A stretch of 64,000 nucleotides of DNA, taken from contig NZ_CP066306.1 of NCBI RefSeq assembly GCF_016406145.1, positions 5,394,001 through 5,458,000 of the forward strand. Reading direction: 5' to 3'. The stretch comes from Pseudomonas putida. GTDB taxonomy: Bacteria; Pseudomonadota; Gammaproteobacteria; Pseudomonadales; Pseudomonadaceae. Shown here piece by piece: positions 49,197 through 58,282 of this stretch. A program made the translations under genes and the position numbers. Position 1 is the first letter of the stretch, and each line of letters starts with the position of its first letter. The notes beneath the pieces were generated by a model. That model was not told the origin of the DNA and did not search any database. It saw only the letters and a list, made by a program, of their open reading frames with translations.

Positions 49197-49207
49197 CGGA
49201 GCAACAC

Positions 49208-49960
49208 ATGCAGACTTACAAGAAATTCCTCCTGGCAGCTGCCGCCACGCTGGTGTTTTCGGCCAACGCCATGGCTGCAGAAAAACTGCGCATGGGTATC
49301 GAGGCGGCCTACCCGCCGTTCAACAACAAGGACGCCAGCGGTAACGTGGTCGGCTTTGACAAAGACATCGGCGACGCCCTGTGCGCCAAGATGAAAGTCG
49401 AATGCTCGGTCGTCACCTCCGACTGGGACGGCATCATCCCGGCCCTCAACGCCAAGAAGTTTGACTTCCTGGTGTCGTCGCTGTCGATCACCGACGAGCG
49501 TAAGCAGGCTGTCGACTTCACCGACCCGTACTACTCCAACAAGCTGCAGTTCATCGCGCCGAAGAACGTCGACTTCAAGACCGACGCGGGCTACCTCAAA
49601 GGCAAGATCATCGGCACCCAGCGCGCCACCCTGGCCGGTACCTGGCTGGAAGACACCTACGGCAGCGACATCGACATCAAGCTGTACGACACCCAGGAAA
49701 ACGCCTACCTCGACCTGATCTCTGGCCGAGTGGACGGCATCCTGGCCGACAAGTACGTGCAGTACGAGTGGCTCAAGAGCAAGGACGGCATGAACTTCGA
49801 GTTCAAAGGCGAACCTGTGGTCGACAGCGACAAGATCGGCATCGCCGTACGCAAGGGTGACCCGCTGCGCGAGAAGCTGAACAAAGCCCTGGCAGAAATC
49901 AAGGCTGACGGAACGTACAAGAAGATCAACGACAAGTACTTCCCATTCAGCATCGAATGA
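49208..49960 (+). CDS. Polar amino-acid ABC transporter, binding protein
   Basis: The 250-residue binding protein starts at ATG 49208 with GGAG upstream. Its signal peptide ends near NAMAAEK. Family motifs are LRMGIEAAYPPFNNKDASG, VTSDWDGIIPALNAKKFDF and SSLSITDERKQAVDFTDPY. The arrangement of Y/F/D residues suits a basic amino-acid site of the LAO/HisJ type. It lies 11 bases after the ATPase gene. Confidence 0.93.
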   Translation: MQTYKKFLLAAAATLVFSANAMAAEKLRMGIEAAYPPFNNKDASGNVVGFDKDIGDALCAKMKVECSVVTSDWDGIIPALNAKKFDFLVSSLSITDERKQAVDFTDPYYSNKLQFIAPKNVDFKTDAGYLKGKIIGTQRATLAGTWLEDTYGSDIDIKLYDTQENAYLDLISGRVDGILADKYVQYEWLKSKDGMNFEFKGEPVVDSDKIGIAVRKGDPLREKLNKALAEIKADGTYKKINDKYFPFSIE

Positions 49961-50015
49961 TTCGCCCCGACCAGCGCGCCCTTGCGGCGCGCCGGTCCCT
50001 AGAACGACCCTGCCC

Positions 50016-50711
50016 ATGAATATCGACCTGCACGGATTCGGTCCGGCCCTGGCGGCTGGCACCCTGATGACCGTAAAACTGGCGCTTTGCGCCTTGCTGC
50101 TGGGGCTGGTCCTGGGCCTGCTCGGCGCCCTGGCCAAAACCTCCCCGCTCAAGCCACTGCAATGGCTCGGCGGCTTCTACTCGACCCTGGTTCGCGGCGT
50201 GCCCGAACTGCTCTGGGTCCTGCTTATCTATTTCGGCACCGTCGGCCTGATGAACAGCCTCGGCGAAGCCCTCAACATGCCTGGCCTGGAACTCAGTGCC
50301 TTCGCCGCCGGCGTGATCGCCCTGGGCCTGTGCTTCGGCGCCTACGCCACTGAAGTATTCCGTGGCGCCATCCTCGCGATCCCCAAGGGCCACCGTGAAG
50401 CCGGCCTGGCGCTGGGCCTGTCCAAAGCGCGCATCCTGTCGCGGATCATCCTCCCGCAAATGTGGCGCATCGCCCTGCCGGGCCTTGGCAACCTGTTCAT
50501 GATCCTGATGAAGGACACCGCCCTGGTGTCGGTGATCGGCCTGGAAGAAATCATGCGCCACGCGCAGATCGGCGTGACCGTGACCAAAGAGCCGTTCACC
50601 TTCTACATGGTCGCGGCCTGCATCTACCTGGGCCTGACCGTGGTCGCCATGACCGGCATGCACTTCATGGAAAAACGCGCCGCTCGCGGCTTTGCGAGGG
50701 CCGAACAATGA
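50016..50711 (+). CDS. Polar amino-acid ABC transporter, permease (HisQ-like)
   Basis: The 231-residue permease has about five hydrophobic helices (for example LALCALLLGLVLGLLGAL), the motif TLVRGVPELLWVLL, and the EAA-type loop GHREAGLALGLSKARILSRI. It overlaps the next permease as ATGA. Confidence 0.92.
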   Translation: MNIDLHGFGPALAAGTLMTVKLALCALLLGLVLGLLGALAKTSPLKPLQWLGGFYSTLVRGVPELLWVLLIYFGTVGLMNSLGEALNMPGLELSAFAAGVIALGLCFGAYATEVFRGAILAIPKGHREAGLALGLSKARILSRIILPQMWRIALPGLGNLFMILMKDTALVSVIGLEEIMRHAQIGVTVTKEPFTFYMVAACIYLGLTVVAMTGMHFMEKRAARGFARAEQ

Positions 50712-51397
50712 ACTGGGAAGTGATCATCAAGTGGCTGCCGCGCCTGGCCCAGGGTGCCACCCTGACCCTTGAGCTGGTAGCCATCGCGGTCGTTGCCGGG
50801 CTGATCCTGGCGATCCCGCTGGGTATCGCCCGCTCATCGCGGCACTGGTACGTGCGCGCCCTGCCCTTCAGCTACATCTTCTTCTTCCGCGGCACACCCC
50901 TGCTGGTGCAGCTGTTCCTGGTCTACTACGGCCTGGCGCAGTTCGACGCAGTGCGTTCGAGCAGCCTCTGGCCCTACCTGCGCGATCCGTTCTGGTGCAC
51001 GGTGCTGACCATGACCCTGCACACTGCGGCCTACATCGCCGAGATCCTGCGCGGCGCGCTGCAGTCTATCCCCAAAGGTGAAATTGAAGCGGCGCGAGCG
51101 CTGGGCATGTCCCGTGGCAAGACGCTGTTCTACATCATGCTGCCCCGCGCTGCGCGCATCGGCCTGCCGGCCTACAGCAACGAAGTGATCCTGATGCTCA
51201 AGGCCAGCGCACTGGCCAGTACGGTGACCCTGCTGGAGCTGACCGGCATGGCACGGACCATCATTGCCCGTACCTACCTGCCGGTGGAGATCTTCTTTGC
51301 TGCCGGGGTGTTCTACCTGGTGATCTCGTTCCTGCTGGTGCAAGGCTTCAAGCTGCTGGAGCGCTGGTTGCGGGTGGATGCCTGCCAAGGGCGTTAA
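50708..51397 (+). CDS. Polar amino-acid ABC transporter, permease (HisM-like)
   Basis: The 229-residue protein starts at ATG 50708, within the preceding stop codon overlap. It shows IFFFRGTPLLVQLFLVYYG and the EAA loop GEIEAARALGMSRGKTLFYI. Together the two permeases form the membrane channel of this importer. A strong inverted repeat follows. Confidence 0.93.
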   Translation: MNWEVIIKWLPRLAQGATLTLELVAIAVVAGLILAIPLGIARSSRHWYVRALPFSYIFFFRGTPLLVQLFLVYYGLAQFDAVRSSSLWPYLRDPFWCTVLTMTLHTAAYIAEILRGALQSIPKGEIEAARALGMSRGKTLFYIMLPRAARIGLPAYSNEVILMLKASALASTVTLLELTGMARTIIARTYLPVEIFFAAGVFYLVISFLLVQGFKLLERWLRVDACQGR

Positions 51398-51419
51398 AAC
51401 CCCACGGGCTGCTCTGCAA

Positions 51420-51453
51420 CCCACCGCCGTCAAGCCGGCTTGATGGCGGTGGG
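51420..51453. terminator. Long hairpin after the amino-acid ABC operon
   Basis: CCCACCGCCGTCAAGCC pairs with GGCTTGATGGCGGTGGG (one G-T pair), a 17-bp stem. It lies between the operon end and the methyltransferase start. Confidence 0.65.
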
Positions 51454-51482
51454 GCCCTTCACCTCAACCAGTGCCAAGCCCC

Positions 51483-52688
51483 ATGCCCCCTTTCCTCCAC
51501 AGCCACCACCTACGCGAACGCTTCCTGGCCCTCGACCAGTTCCTGACCGAGCACCAGCAGCTGTGGAAACCCAGGCCCTTCACCACCCTGCGCCTGGACT
51601 GGGAAGCCGAACACCCCGCACTGTCCGCCCACCTGCGCCAATGCAGCCTGAGCGATGCCGAAGCCAACCTTGACCCCCAGGGCGTGCCCGCACCTTTTCC
51701 GCACCTCGCCCGGCAAGCCCAACAGCTCAGCGCCCTGGGCGAGCTGCCCGACACCGGCCTGCCCCCCGCCGCACACCGCCTGGACGTCAACGTCCCGGGC
51801 CGTAAGTGGCAGCAGATCGAGGCCTTCAGCCGCCGCCTGAACTTTCGCACGCAGACCCACCACTGGCTGGACTGGTGCTCAGGCAAAGGCTACCTCGGCC
51901 GCCGCCTGCTGCAGCCCGGCCAGCAGCTGACCTGCCTGGAGTACGACGCCCAACTGGTCACCGCCGGCCAGGCCCTGAGTGACCACCACCAGCTGCCGGC
52001 AACCCACGTGCACCAGGATGTCATGGCAGCGGGCAGCCGCCGCCACCTGGGCAGCGACAAGAGCGTGGTGGCCCTGCATGCCTGCGGCGACCTGCATGTG
52101 CACTTGCTGCGGGTGGCCAGTGAGCAAGGCTGCCGCCATCTCGCCGTGGCGCCCTGCTGCTACAACCGCATCCAGGGCGAGCAGTACCAGCCGTTATCCA
52201 CAGCTGCGCAGCGCTCGGCGCTGCAGCTGTCGCTCCTCGACCTGGGCCTGCCGCTGAGCGAAACCGTGACCGCCGGCGCCCGGGTTCGCCACCAGCGCGA
52301 CTGCTCCATGGCCAGGCGCCTGGGCTTCGACCTGCTGCAGCGCCGCCAACGCCAGCGTGATGAATACCTGCCCACACCGTCATTGCCGGTTGCCTGGCTG
52401 GCCAAACCTTTCGAGCAGTACTGCCGCGATCTGGCCGAACTGCGCGAGCTGGAACTGACCATCAACCCCGATTGGGATGCCTTGGAAGCAGAGGGCTGGC
52501 AGCGCCTTGCCCAGGTGCGCAACCTGGAACGGGTACGCAACCTGTTCAGAAGGCCACTGGAAATGTGGCTGGTGCTCGACCGCGCACTGTTTCTTGAAGA
52601 GCAAGGCTACGCCGTACGCCTGGGCACCTTTTGCGATTATCCACTCACCCCACGCAACCTGCTGCTGCTTGCCGAGCGCGACCGTTAG
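51483..52688 (+). CDS. SAM-dependent methyltransferase-like protein
   Basis: The 401-residue protein has a class-I methyltransferase fold of the Methyltransf_32 kind: HHWLDWCSGKGYLGRRLL for SAM binding, LEYDAQLVTAG, VVALHACGDLHVHLLR and VAPCCYNRIQGEQY. The N-terminal about 110 and C-terminal regions are family-specific. The substrate is unknown. ATG 51483 is assumed; a GTG at 51471 is possible, and neither has a clear ribosome site. Confidence 0.8.
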   Translation: MPPFLHSHHLRERFLALDQFLTEHQQLWKPRPFTTLRLDWEAEHPALSAHLRQCSLSDAEANLDPQGVPAPFPHLARQAQQLSALGELPDTGLPPAAHRLDVNVPGRKWQQIEAFSRRLNFRTQTHHWLDWCSGKGYLGRRLLQPGQQLTCLEYDAQLVTAGQALSDHHQLPATHVHQDVMAAGSRRHLGSDKSVVALHACGDLHVHLLRVASEQGCRHLAVAPCCYNRIQGEQYQPLSTAAQRSALQLSLLDLGLPLSETVTAGARVRHQRDCSMARRLGFDLLQRRQRQRDEYLPTPSLPVAWLAKPFEQYCRDLAELRELELTINPDWDALEAEGWQRLAQVRNLERVRNLFRRPLEMWLVLDRALFLEEQGYAVRLGTFCDYPLTPRNLLLLAERDR

Positions 52689-52929
52689 CCACAGCACAAC
52701 CTGTGGATAAGTCTGTGAACAAGCTTGTGATGAATGTTTGGATCCAAGCGTTATTTCAAACGTTCGGCTTATTCCCGCTGCCGCTGCAACCCCAGTAAAA
52801 ACAGGCCTTTGCGCAAAGACCAGCGGTGCGTCGTATCGGCACGCCTTTCGCGCACGGCGCTGATGCCTCTTGTGCATAAACAAAAATTCGATTAGGCAAA
52901 CAGCGCTGGATTGGTGCGGCCGCTGCCTG

Positions 52930-52964
52930 ATTGTGGGCGCCGGCTTCCCGGCCCCCACAGGTGC
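52930..52964. repeat. Partial REP-like hairpin
   Basis: TGTGGGCGCCGG-CTTC-CCGGCCCCCACA resembles half of the GCCGGCTCCCACAG-type unit and lies just past the stop of the DUF3077 gene. Confidence 0.5.
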
Positions 52965-52972
52965 GTTCCAAC

Positions 52973-53245
52973 TCAGTGCAACTTGTTCTTCGCCATCTCG
53001 ATATCGTTCATCAGTGACTTGGCCAACACGCTGAGGTAATCGGCGGCGCCCAGAAGCTTGTGGTCATCTTCCATATCGCCTTCGCGCACCAGATGCTTGA
53101 TGTAGCCCAGCAATATCGAAACCTGTTCGTAGGCGTCGTCCACAGGGATGCCGGGTTGTACGCGCAAGAGATTCACGGGCGGGTTGCCGACTTCGAGAAA
53201 CGTCTCGATACCGGCTGTGGTGACAGGCTTTTTTTCAAGACTCAT
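52973..53245 (-). CDS. DUF3077 domain protein
   Basis: The 90-residue product starts at ATG 53245 (MSLEKKPVTTAGIETFLEVG) and contains LLRVQPGIPVDDAYEQVSIL and ADYLSVLAKSLMNDIEMAKN. These match small Pseudomonas DUF3077 proteins of unknown function. It overlaps the preceding DUF6124 gene by 11 bases. Confidence 0.85.
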   Translation of the reverse strand: MSLEKKPVTTAGIETFLEVGNPPVNLLRVQPGIPVDDAYEQVSILLGYIKHLVREGDMEDDHKLLGAADYLSVLAKSLMNDIEMAKNKLH

Positions 53246-53516
53246 GTGAACGACTCCCATCCTGCGCATCGTCCAAACGCCCCTTCGCATGCTGGATCAG
53301 CACATAGGCCGAATACGCCGCATGGTTGGCGTTTGCCAGCAGGTTCAGGCCGGGCTCGCCTACGTGGTCACGGCAGTGGTCGTCCAGGGTTTCGACTACG
53401 ACACGCAAAAGCTGGCCGGCGTGGGCGATGGCGTCGGGAGGGGAGATGTCGCTGTGGATGGTGAAGTAAGGGGTGGAGATGAGAGGACGAGGTGGGTCTG
53501 GAACGATTTTCTTCAT
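53235..53516 (-). CDS. DUF6124-type small protein
   Basis: The 93-residue product begins MKKIVPDPPRPLISTPYFTI and contains DAIAHAGQLLRVVVETLDDH and ANHAAYSAYVLIQHAKGRLD. This is the usual partner of DUF3077 genes in Pseudomonas. Function is unknown. A structured leader region precedes it on the same strand. Confidence 0.8.
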   Translation of the reverse strand: MKKIVPDPPRPLISTPYFTIHSDISPPDAIAHAGQLLRVVVETLDDHCRDHVGEPGLNLLANANHAAYSAYVLIQHAKGRLDDAQDGSRSHES

Positions 53517-53700
53517 GGCAGCAGCTCCGTTGAGTTGGAAACCGCCACGCGGATCTTTCTCACAGATCTAGGTGGCAGTCATACGCGGGGTGAGAAAACC
53601 GAGGGAGCTACAAAGCTCGGCCAGACCGAAGTCTGCCCGCGTACGACCGCCATAACAGGCTAGCCAAGTAGCTCCACAACGGGTTTCTCACACCCGGTCA
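53517..53700 (-). promoter_or_regulatory. Structured leader upstream of the DUF6124-DUF3077 pair (candidate cis RNA)
   Basis: On the minus strand, GGAGCTAC (53675-53668) and GTAGCTCC (53611-53604) close a 72-base domain. Inside, CAGAC-TTCG-GTCTG (53635-53622) forms a hairpin with a UUCG tetraloop, only on that strand. Repeated GTGAGAAA/TTCTCAC words flank it (near 53556, 53592 and 53687). The pattern suggests a folded 5' leader or small RNA; no known motif was matched. Confidence 0.55.
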
Positions 53701-54063
53701 CCAGGGTATTGGCGACCCAGGAACGGTATCCCTGGGGCACTTCCCCGCCAACAGTGAAGCTTCGGCAAGCTGCGTAGGATAATTCCCAAGTGCTCCGTTA
53801 CTGAAGCATTTGGTTTCAGATTCAGAAATACCTTACAGCTGCGCTCCGAGCGAAAGAGCACCACCGCAACTTTGGGAGTGGGTTTACCCGCGAAGACGCC
53901 TGCACAGTCATCACAATGCGAAGCCGATCCACCGCGAGTCCGGCACAACGGTGTATGATCCGTCCCCCAAATCATTAAAAAGCTACGTCGCGCGCTGCCC
54001 CGCCAGCCACGCGACCGTCTGGCGTTGCGCCAGATTCGACATGGACTAACGGACCTCGACATC
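53701..54063. other. Intergenic region with no recognised gene
   Basis: About 360 bases between the leader of the DUF6124 gene and the small lipoprotein gene. I see nothing convincingly coding in it. Confidence 0.4.
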
Positions 54064-54318
54064 GTGCCCCACGCCAAATCCCTTGCCCTGCTGACCCTCT
54101 CCCTGGCCCTGACTGCCTGCTCCAACGGCAGCGGCACCACGCCACAGCACACCAGCAACCTGGACTGGAACACCCCCGGCATGCAGCTGGGTGGCGACAA
54201 CGGCCTGCCCCTTCGCGTAGAAAGCCCCTGCCGCAAGCGTGGCTGCGACAACGACAAGCTGTTCTTCAACCCCGCCAAGACCGAACCAAACGTCAACACC
54301 ATCCACCGCGGCTGGTAG
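54064..54318 (+). CDS. Small lipoprotein of unknown function
   Basis: From GTG 54064 the product is 84 residues: VPHAKSLALLTLSLALTACS is a lipoprotein signal with lipobox LTAC, followed by a polar tail with a pair of cysteines (SPCRKRGCDND). A longer ATG reading at 54025 would bury the signal peptide, so GTG is preferred. It lies about 100 bases ahead of tRNA-Thr. No function is recognised. Confidence 0.65.
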   Translation: MPHAKSLALLTLSLALTACSNGSGTTPQHTSNLDWNTPGMQLGGDNGLPLRVESPCRKRGCDNDKLFFNPAKTEPNVNTIHRGW

Positions 54319-54377
54319 GAAATTTCTCCTTTTAAGCCGGTGACTTAGGCCATTTTCAAACAATCGCAAGGAAGTGG

Positions 54378-54405
54378 TTTACAGGCGCCAACCGATCGTT
54401 ATAAT
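54378..54405 (+). promoter_or_regulatory. Promoter of tRNA-Thr
   Basis: TTTACA (54378-54383) and TATAAT (54400-54405), 16 bases apart, end 11 bases before the tRNA. Confidence 0.8.
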
Positions 54406-54416
54406 GATGCCCCATT

Positions 54417-54470
<54 letters not shown>

Positions 54471-54492
<22 letters not shown>

Positions 54493-54552
54493 TACAAGGT
54501 TCCAGAGAAAGCTTTCAAAATCTCTGGAACCCCCGAAAAACCCGCCTTCTGG
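54471..54552. other. Left attachment region (attL) at the tRNA-Thr 3' end
   Basis: The segment TTCGATTCCTGGTGCC, then ACAAGG-TTCC, GAAAGCTTTCA and CCCCCGAAAAACCC, is repeated imperfectly at 61045-61119. The repeat covers the tRNA T-arm/acceptor end and about 55 bases beyond it. The crossover point within it is not known. Confidence 0.7.
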
Positions 54553-54562
54553 CGGGTTTTTT
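54536..54562 (+). terminator. Intrinsic terminator after tRNA-Thr
   Basis: AACCCGCC and GGCGGGTT form an 8-bp stem with loop TTCT, followed by TTTT. Confidence 0.85.
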
Positions 54563-54654
54563 CGTTTTGGCGTTCCGTCGGATTCCGAGGGTAGCCAGCG
54601 TTAATAAGGGTACTTTTAAGGATACCTACCAATTCGACATTGGAAAGTACCCTT

Positions 54655-55974
54655 ATGGCTCGCACAACGGCTCCCCTTACCGACAACGCCTGCCGCACTG
54701 CAAAGGCTCGCGAACGTGAGTACAAGCTTTTTGACGGCGATGGCCTTTACCTGCTCGTGAAACCCAACGGTCGCAAAGGCTGGCGGCTCAGGTATGTGAA
54801 GCCCGATGGTCGCGAGGGCCTGACCTCACTCGGCAATTACCCGGTGGTCGGGCTGGCTGACGCTCGCCACAAGCGCTTCGAGCTCAAACAGCAGCTCGCC
54901 AACGGCATTGACCCTATCCAGTCCAAGCAGCAGGCCAAGGTGCAAGCCGTGATCAATGGCCGAACCTTCGAAAGCGTTGCGCTCGATTGGTATGCCGGGA
55001 TGGTGCCGAAGTGGGCGCCGGGCCACGCTAAGACTGTGCTCAGCCGGTTGAAGACTCACGTATTCCCTTTGTTAGGTGCCAGGGCAATCGTTGAGTTGGA
55101 TACCCACGACCTCATGCAGCCACTGGAGGCTGTGACGAAGCGCGGCACCATCGACGTGGCGCTGAGGATCAAGAACTACCTGCAAAGCATCATGCGCGAA
55201 GCCAAACGGCTGCGACTGATCACGGCGAACCCGGCTCACGATCTCGATGGCTCGATCAAAACGCCACGGGTTACACATCGACCCGCACTACCCTTATCGC
55301 GGTTGCCTGAGCTACAGGCGCGTATCGACGGCTACAAAGGTCGCCCACTCACGCGCCTCACGGTGATGCTATCGCTGCACGTGTTCGTGCGCTCCAGTGA
55401 ACTGCGCTTCGCCCGTTGGAACGAGTTTGACCTCAAGCGTGGCATCTGGGAGATCCCCGACACCCGCCCGGCGCTGGACGGAGTACCCTTTTCCACAAGG
55501 GGTACAAAAATGGCCGGGGATATCCACGTTGTACCCTTATCGCCGCAGGCAGTGGCCTTGCTTGAGCAGATCCACGCGATCACCGGCAAGTTCGAGCTGG
55601 TGTTCGCGGGGGATGCCAAACCGTGGAAGCCGATGTCCGAGAACACGGTGAACGCCGCGCTAAGGACGATGGGCTATGACACCAAGGTGGATATCTGCGG
55701 CCACGGGTTCCGAGCCATGGCGTGCAGTGCGCTGGTCGAGTCCGGGCTGTGGTCGGAGACGGCTATCGAGCGGCAGATGAGCCACAAGGAACGCAACAAC
55801 GTGCGCGCCGCCTACACCCACAAGGCCGAGTTCCTCGAAGAGCGCCGGATGATCATGACCTGGTGGAGCCGGTTTCTAGAGGCGAACCGCGAGGACCATG
55901 TGACGCCGCATGAGTTTGCCAGGCAGACGGGCGAAAACGTCACGCGGCTTCGCAGTGCCAAGCGGACCGAGTAA
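54655..55974 (+). CDS. P4-type tyrosine recombinase (island integrase)
   Basis: The 439-residue integrase starts at ATG 54655 (MARTTAPLTDNACRTAKARE), with GGAAAG upstream. The N-terminal DUF4102-like domain (YKLFDGDGLYLLVKPNGRKG) and a SAM-like core-binding domain precede the catalytic domain. The catalytic residues visible are R in HVFVRSSELRFARW, HGFR in ICGHGFRAMA, and the tyrosine in NVRAAYTHKAEF. This family targets tRNA genes. It lies next to tRNA-Thr and probably inserted and can excise the island. A strong terminator follows. Confidence 0.93.
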   Translation: MARTTAPLTDNACRTAKAREREYKLFDGDGLYLLVKPNGRKGWRLRYVKPDGREGLTSLGNYPVVGLADARHKRFELKQQLANGIDPIQSKQQAKVQAVINGRTFESVALDWYAGMVPKWAPGHAKTVLSRLKTHVFPLLGARAIVELDTHDLMQPLEAVTKRGTIDVALRIKNYLQSIMREAKRLRLITANPAHDLDGSIKTPRVTHRPALPLSRLPELQARIDGYKGRPLTRLTVMLSLHVFVRSSELRFARWNEFDLKRGIWEIPDTRPALDGVPFSTRGTKMAGDIHVVPLSPQAVALLEQIHAITGKFELVFAGDAKPWKPMSENTVNAALRTMGYDTKVDICGHGFRAMACSALVESGLWSETAIERQMSHKERNNVRAAYTHKAEFLEERRMIMTWWSRFLEANREDHVTPHEFARQTGENVTRLRSAKRTE

Positions 55975-56042
55975 CCCGCCGCACCACCACCTCAAACTCG
56001 CTGTGAAGTTACCCACAGCACCGCATGAAGCTCCTCCGCGCG

Positions 56043-56087
56043 GGTCCTTTCAAACGGGGCTGCAAAGCCGCCCCGTTTGAAAGGACC
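56043..56087. terminator. Strong inverted repeat after the integrase
   Basis: GGTCCTTTCAAACGGGG and CCCCGTTTGAAAGGACC are exact complements (17 bp) around a short GC-rich loop. It is well placed to end integrase transcription. Confidence 0.7.
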
Positions 56088-56904
56088 ATACCTAAGAAAA
56101 AAACTGTTGGCACAGCGTACGTCTGTGGAAAACCACTGATGTCCATCGGGGGATAGTTTTATCCACAGGCGCTAAATCCCCGATATCGCGCTGCTTGACG
56201 AATATTGTCCACAAGCGTAGACCGGGAGTCGCAAGAGCTGTCGATGACAGCACCCCAGGTGACCCGAACCTTGGAGGTCACGCCGCTCCCGCGGTGGTTC
56301 ACCCGCAAGTACGATTCGCGTCCGGCAGCTCGTACGGTCACTACCCATGTGATGGATGCCAACTCAATATCGTTGCCCCTGCGGCAACCACCCTACCCAT
56401 CTGCTCAGCAGCAACCTATCCGCTTGGCCATTTCGCGTGCGCCAACCTGCGCCCGTCTCTTTCACCGGAAAGAGACGGGCGCTTCTAACACTGCTGCAGC
56501 CCTGATCGCACATGGCTCAGCGGCGATTCCCCTCGTGACAATTGGCGTGACAAACGCCGATGCCACCAGCAACAGCGATGTAGATGATGGTGCCGCAGAC
56601 CAGGGAATGGACTGCACCTGACTGACAGTCAGGCATGCCCCGGTCATCGCATTGCTGCATTCACCCTGCTCAGGATCTCGCGGCACTGGTCTCGTCAGCC
56701 AATGCAGCCTCCACCCGCCCACCGGTAACGGTGCTCAGGAGGCCAGATCATGAGATGCCCTCGCTCCCGGACGTAAGGAGCCGCCAGTCCCGCGTTAGAG
56801 GACATCCCCACAGGTCGCAGGGGCCTTGATCCCTGATAACACTCAGCATTCTTGGCGGGATGACGTGGGACGAGGACTGGAGAGCCTAAGAAGAGGTGAC
56901 CGAT
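56088..56904. other. Island interior without a recognised gene
   Basis: These 817 bases hold no reading frame I trust. A perfect DnaA-box-like TTATCCACA lies at 56159-56167. The rest may be decayed mobile-element sequence. Confidence 0.45.
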
Positions 56905-57889
56905 ATGGCATTGGTGGGTAGACGCGACGGGTGCAATTTCGGCTACGGCAGACAATTGAGCTACGCAGGGCCCCAGGCGCTGAAAGACATGTTCGGCGGC
57001 GGTCACTACGGCACGGTGAAAGCGCACTGTGATCGGTGGCAGGCATTCGTGAAGTGGTGTCGCTCCGAACAGGGCCCCGGTATCAATGATGCGCAGCAGA
57101 TTGATCGCAAAGTGTTGGCCGACTATGCGGCGTATCTGCGCGACCTGGTTGGGCGCGGTGACCTCGCCGTTAGCACCGCACAAAACCGGCTATCCAGTGT
57201 TAACAGGACCATGGCGGCGCTTCGCGGTGATCAGTACGTGAAATTGCACAGCCCGAGCAAGGCTTTGGGTTTTTATGCAGCGCACCGGGGTTCGACAGTC
57301 GGTGCCACAGGGCCAAGACCGCGAACAGGTTAAGCAGATCGTCGATGCGCTTTGCAACCAACATCAACTACGGGCCGCCGCGATTGTTTTGTTGGCGCGA
57401 GCCACCGGCATGCGCTTGCGTGAGGCCATCTTGGCTGACCTGCCACGGCTAAGCCGTGAGGCTAACGACCTAGGCAGGATTAACATTCAGGATGGCACCA
57501 AAGGTGGCCGCGCTGGCGCCTCGGCGCCACGTTGGATTGCGGTGGATGACCATATTCGAGAGGCGCTTGAGTTGGCACGGCAGGTGTCGCCTCTGGGTAG
57601 CCGCAACCTAATTGCGCCACACGAAAGCTACCTGAATTTTCTGCAAGAAAAAATCCGCCCGGCGCGGGTCATCCTGCATGCACACAACCTCAAGGGCTTC
57701 CATGAGCTACGAGCGGCGTACGCATGTGAGCGCTATGAACAAATCACCCAGCATCGGGCGCCTATCAACGGCGGCCAATGTTGCCTAGCAGATAGGAAAA
57801 CTGATCGTGATGCACGGATGCAAATTAGCTACGAGCTTGGGCATGGTCGAATCGAAGTGGCCGCGGCTTATATCGGGGGACGAGCATGA
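56905..57889 (+). pseudogene. Second tyrosine recombinase, frameshifted
   Basis: Two reading frames (56905-57333 and 57275-57889) together look like one integrase of about 328 residues with SAM-like and Integrase_1-like domains. The N-part has KAHCDRWQAFVKWCRSEQG and AAYLRDLVGRGDLAVSTAQ; the C-part has ARATGMRLREAILADL, HELRAAYACERYEQ and YELGHGRIEVAAAYIGG. The span is one base longer than a multiple of three. The frame changes near 57265-57285, by a run of five Ts (GGGTTTTTATGC), so a +1 slip is likely. The reading frame ends ATGA-overlapped with the next gene. Confidence 0.75.
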
Positions 57890-58161
57890 GCAAACCATTC
57901 GATATGGAGTTGTTCTTGGCTGGCGTGCTAATCGGGTCGCACGCGACGCGACGACGTCATTTGCGGCAGGCGAAAATCATCCAGGCTGAAATTGCAGAGC
58001 GCTGGCAGCGAGAAACACCTTGGGGTTGGCAGAAAAAGCATGTGGCCTGGTTTCTCGAAAATCGCATTAGCCACCGAAAGGAAGCAACACGGTATTACTA
58101 CCTACTGACGGTCAGGCTGCTTACTCGACGATTAGTAAAATCGTGGATTTTCAATCTCTGA
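57886..58161 (+). CDS. Small protein following the second integrase
   Basis: The 91-residue, basic product (FLAGVLIGSHATRRRHLRQA, AERWQRETPWGWQKKHVAWF, YYYLLTVRLLTRRLVKSW) overlaps the integrase stop by ATGA. I do not recognise it. Its coupling suggests a recombination accessory role, but this is a guess. Confidence 0.6.
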   Translation: MSKPFDMELFLAGVLIGSHATRRRHLRQAKIIQAEIAERWQRETPWGWQKKHVAWFLENRISHRKEATRYYYLLTVRLLTRRLVKSWIFNL

Positions 58162-58282
58162 GGGAAACCTTCTATACCCCTAAGACCGGACAGGTCGGGT
58201 CGGTGACTGAGCTTGCGCATGGCTGGATTCTGCCCAACAGATCATTTCCTCATTGAGGATAACTTTGCTATAAAGCACCATC

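Noticed and set aside
56695-57183. A 162-codon minus-strand frame in the island
   Set aside because: It lies opposite the N-terminal half of the second integrase and has no recognisable motifs.
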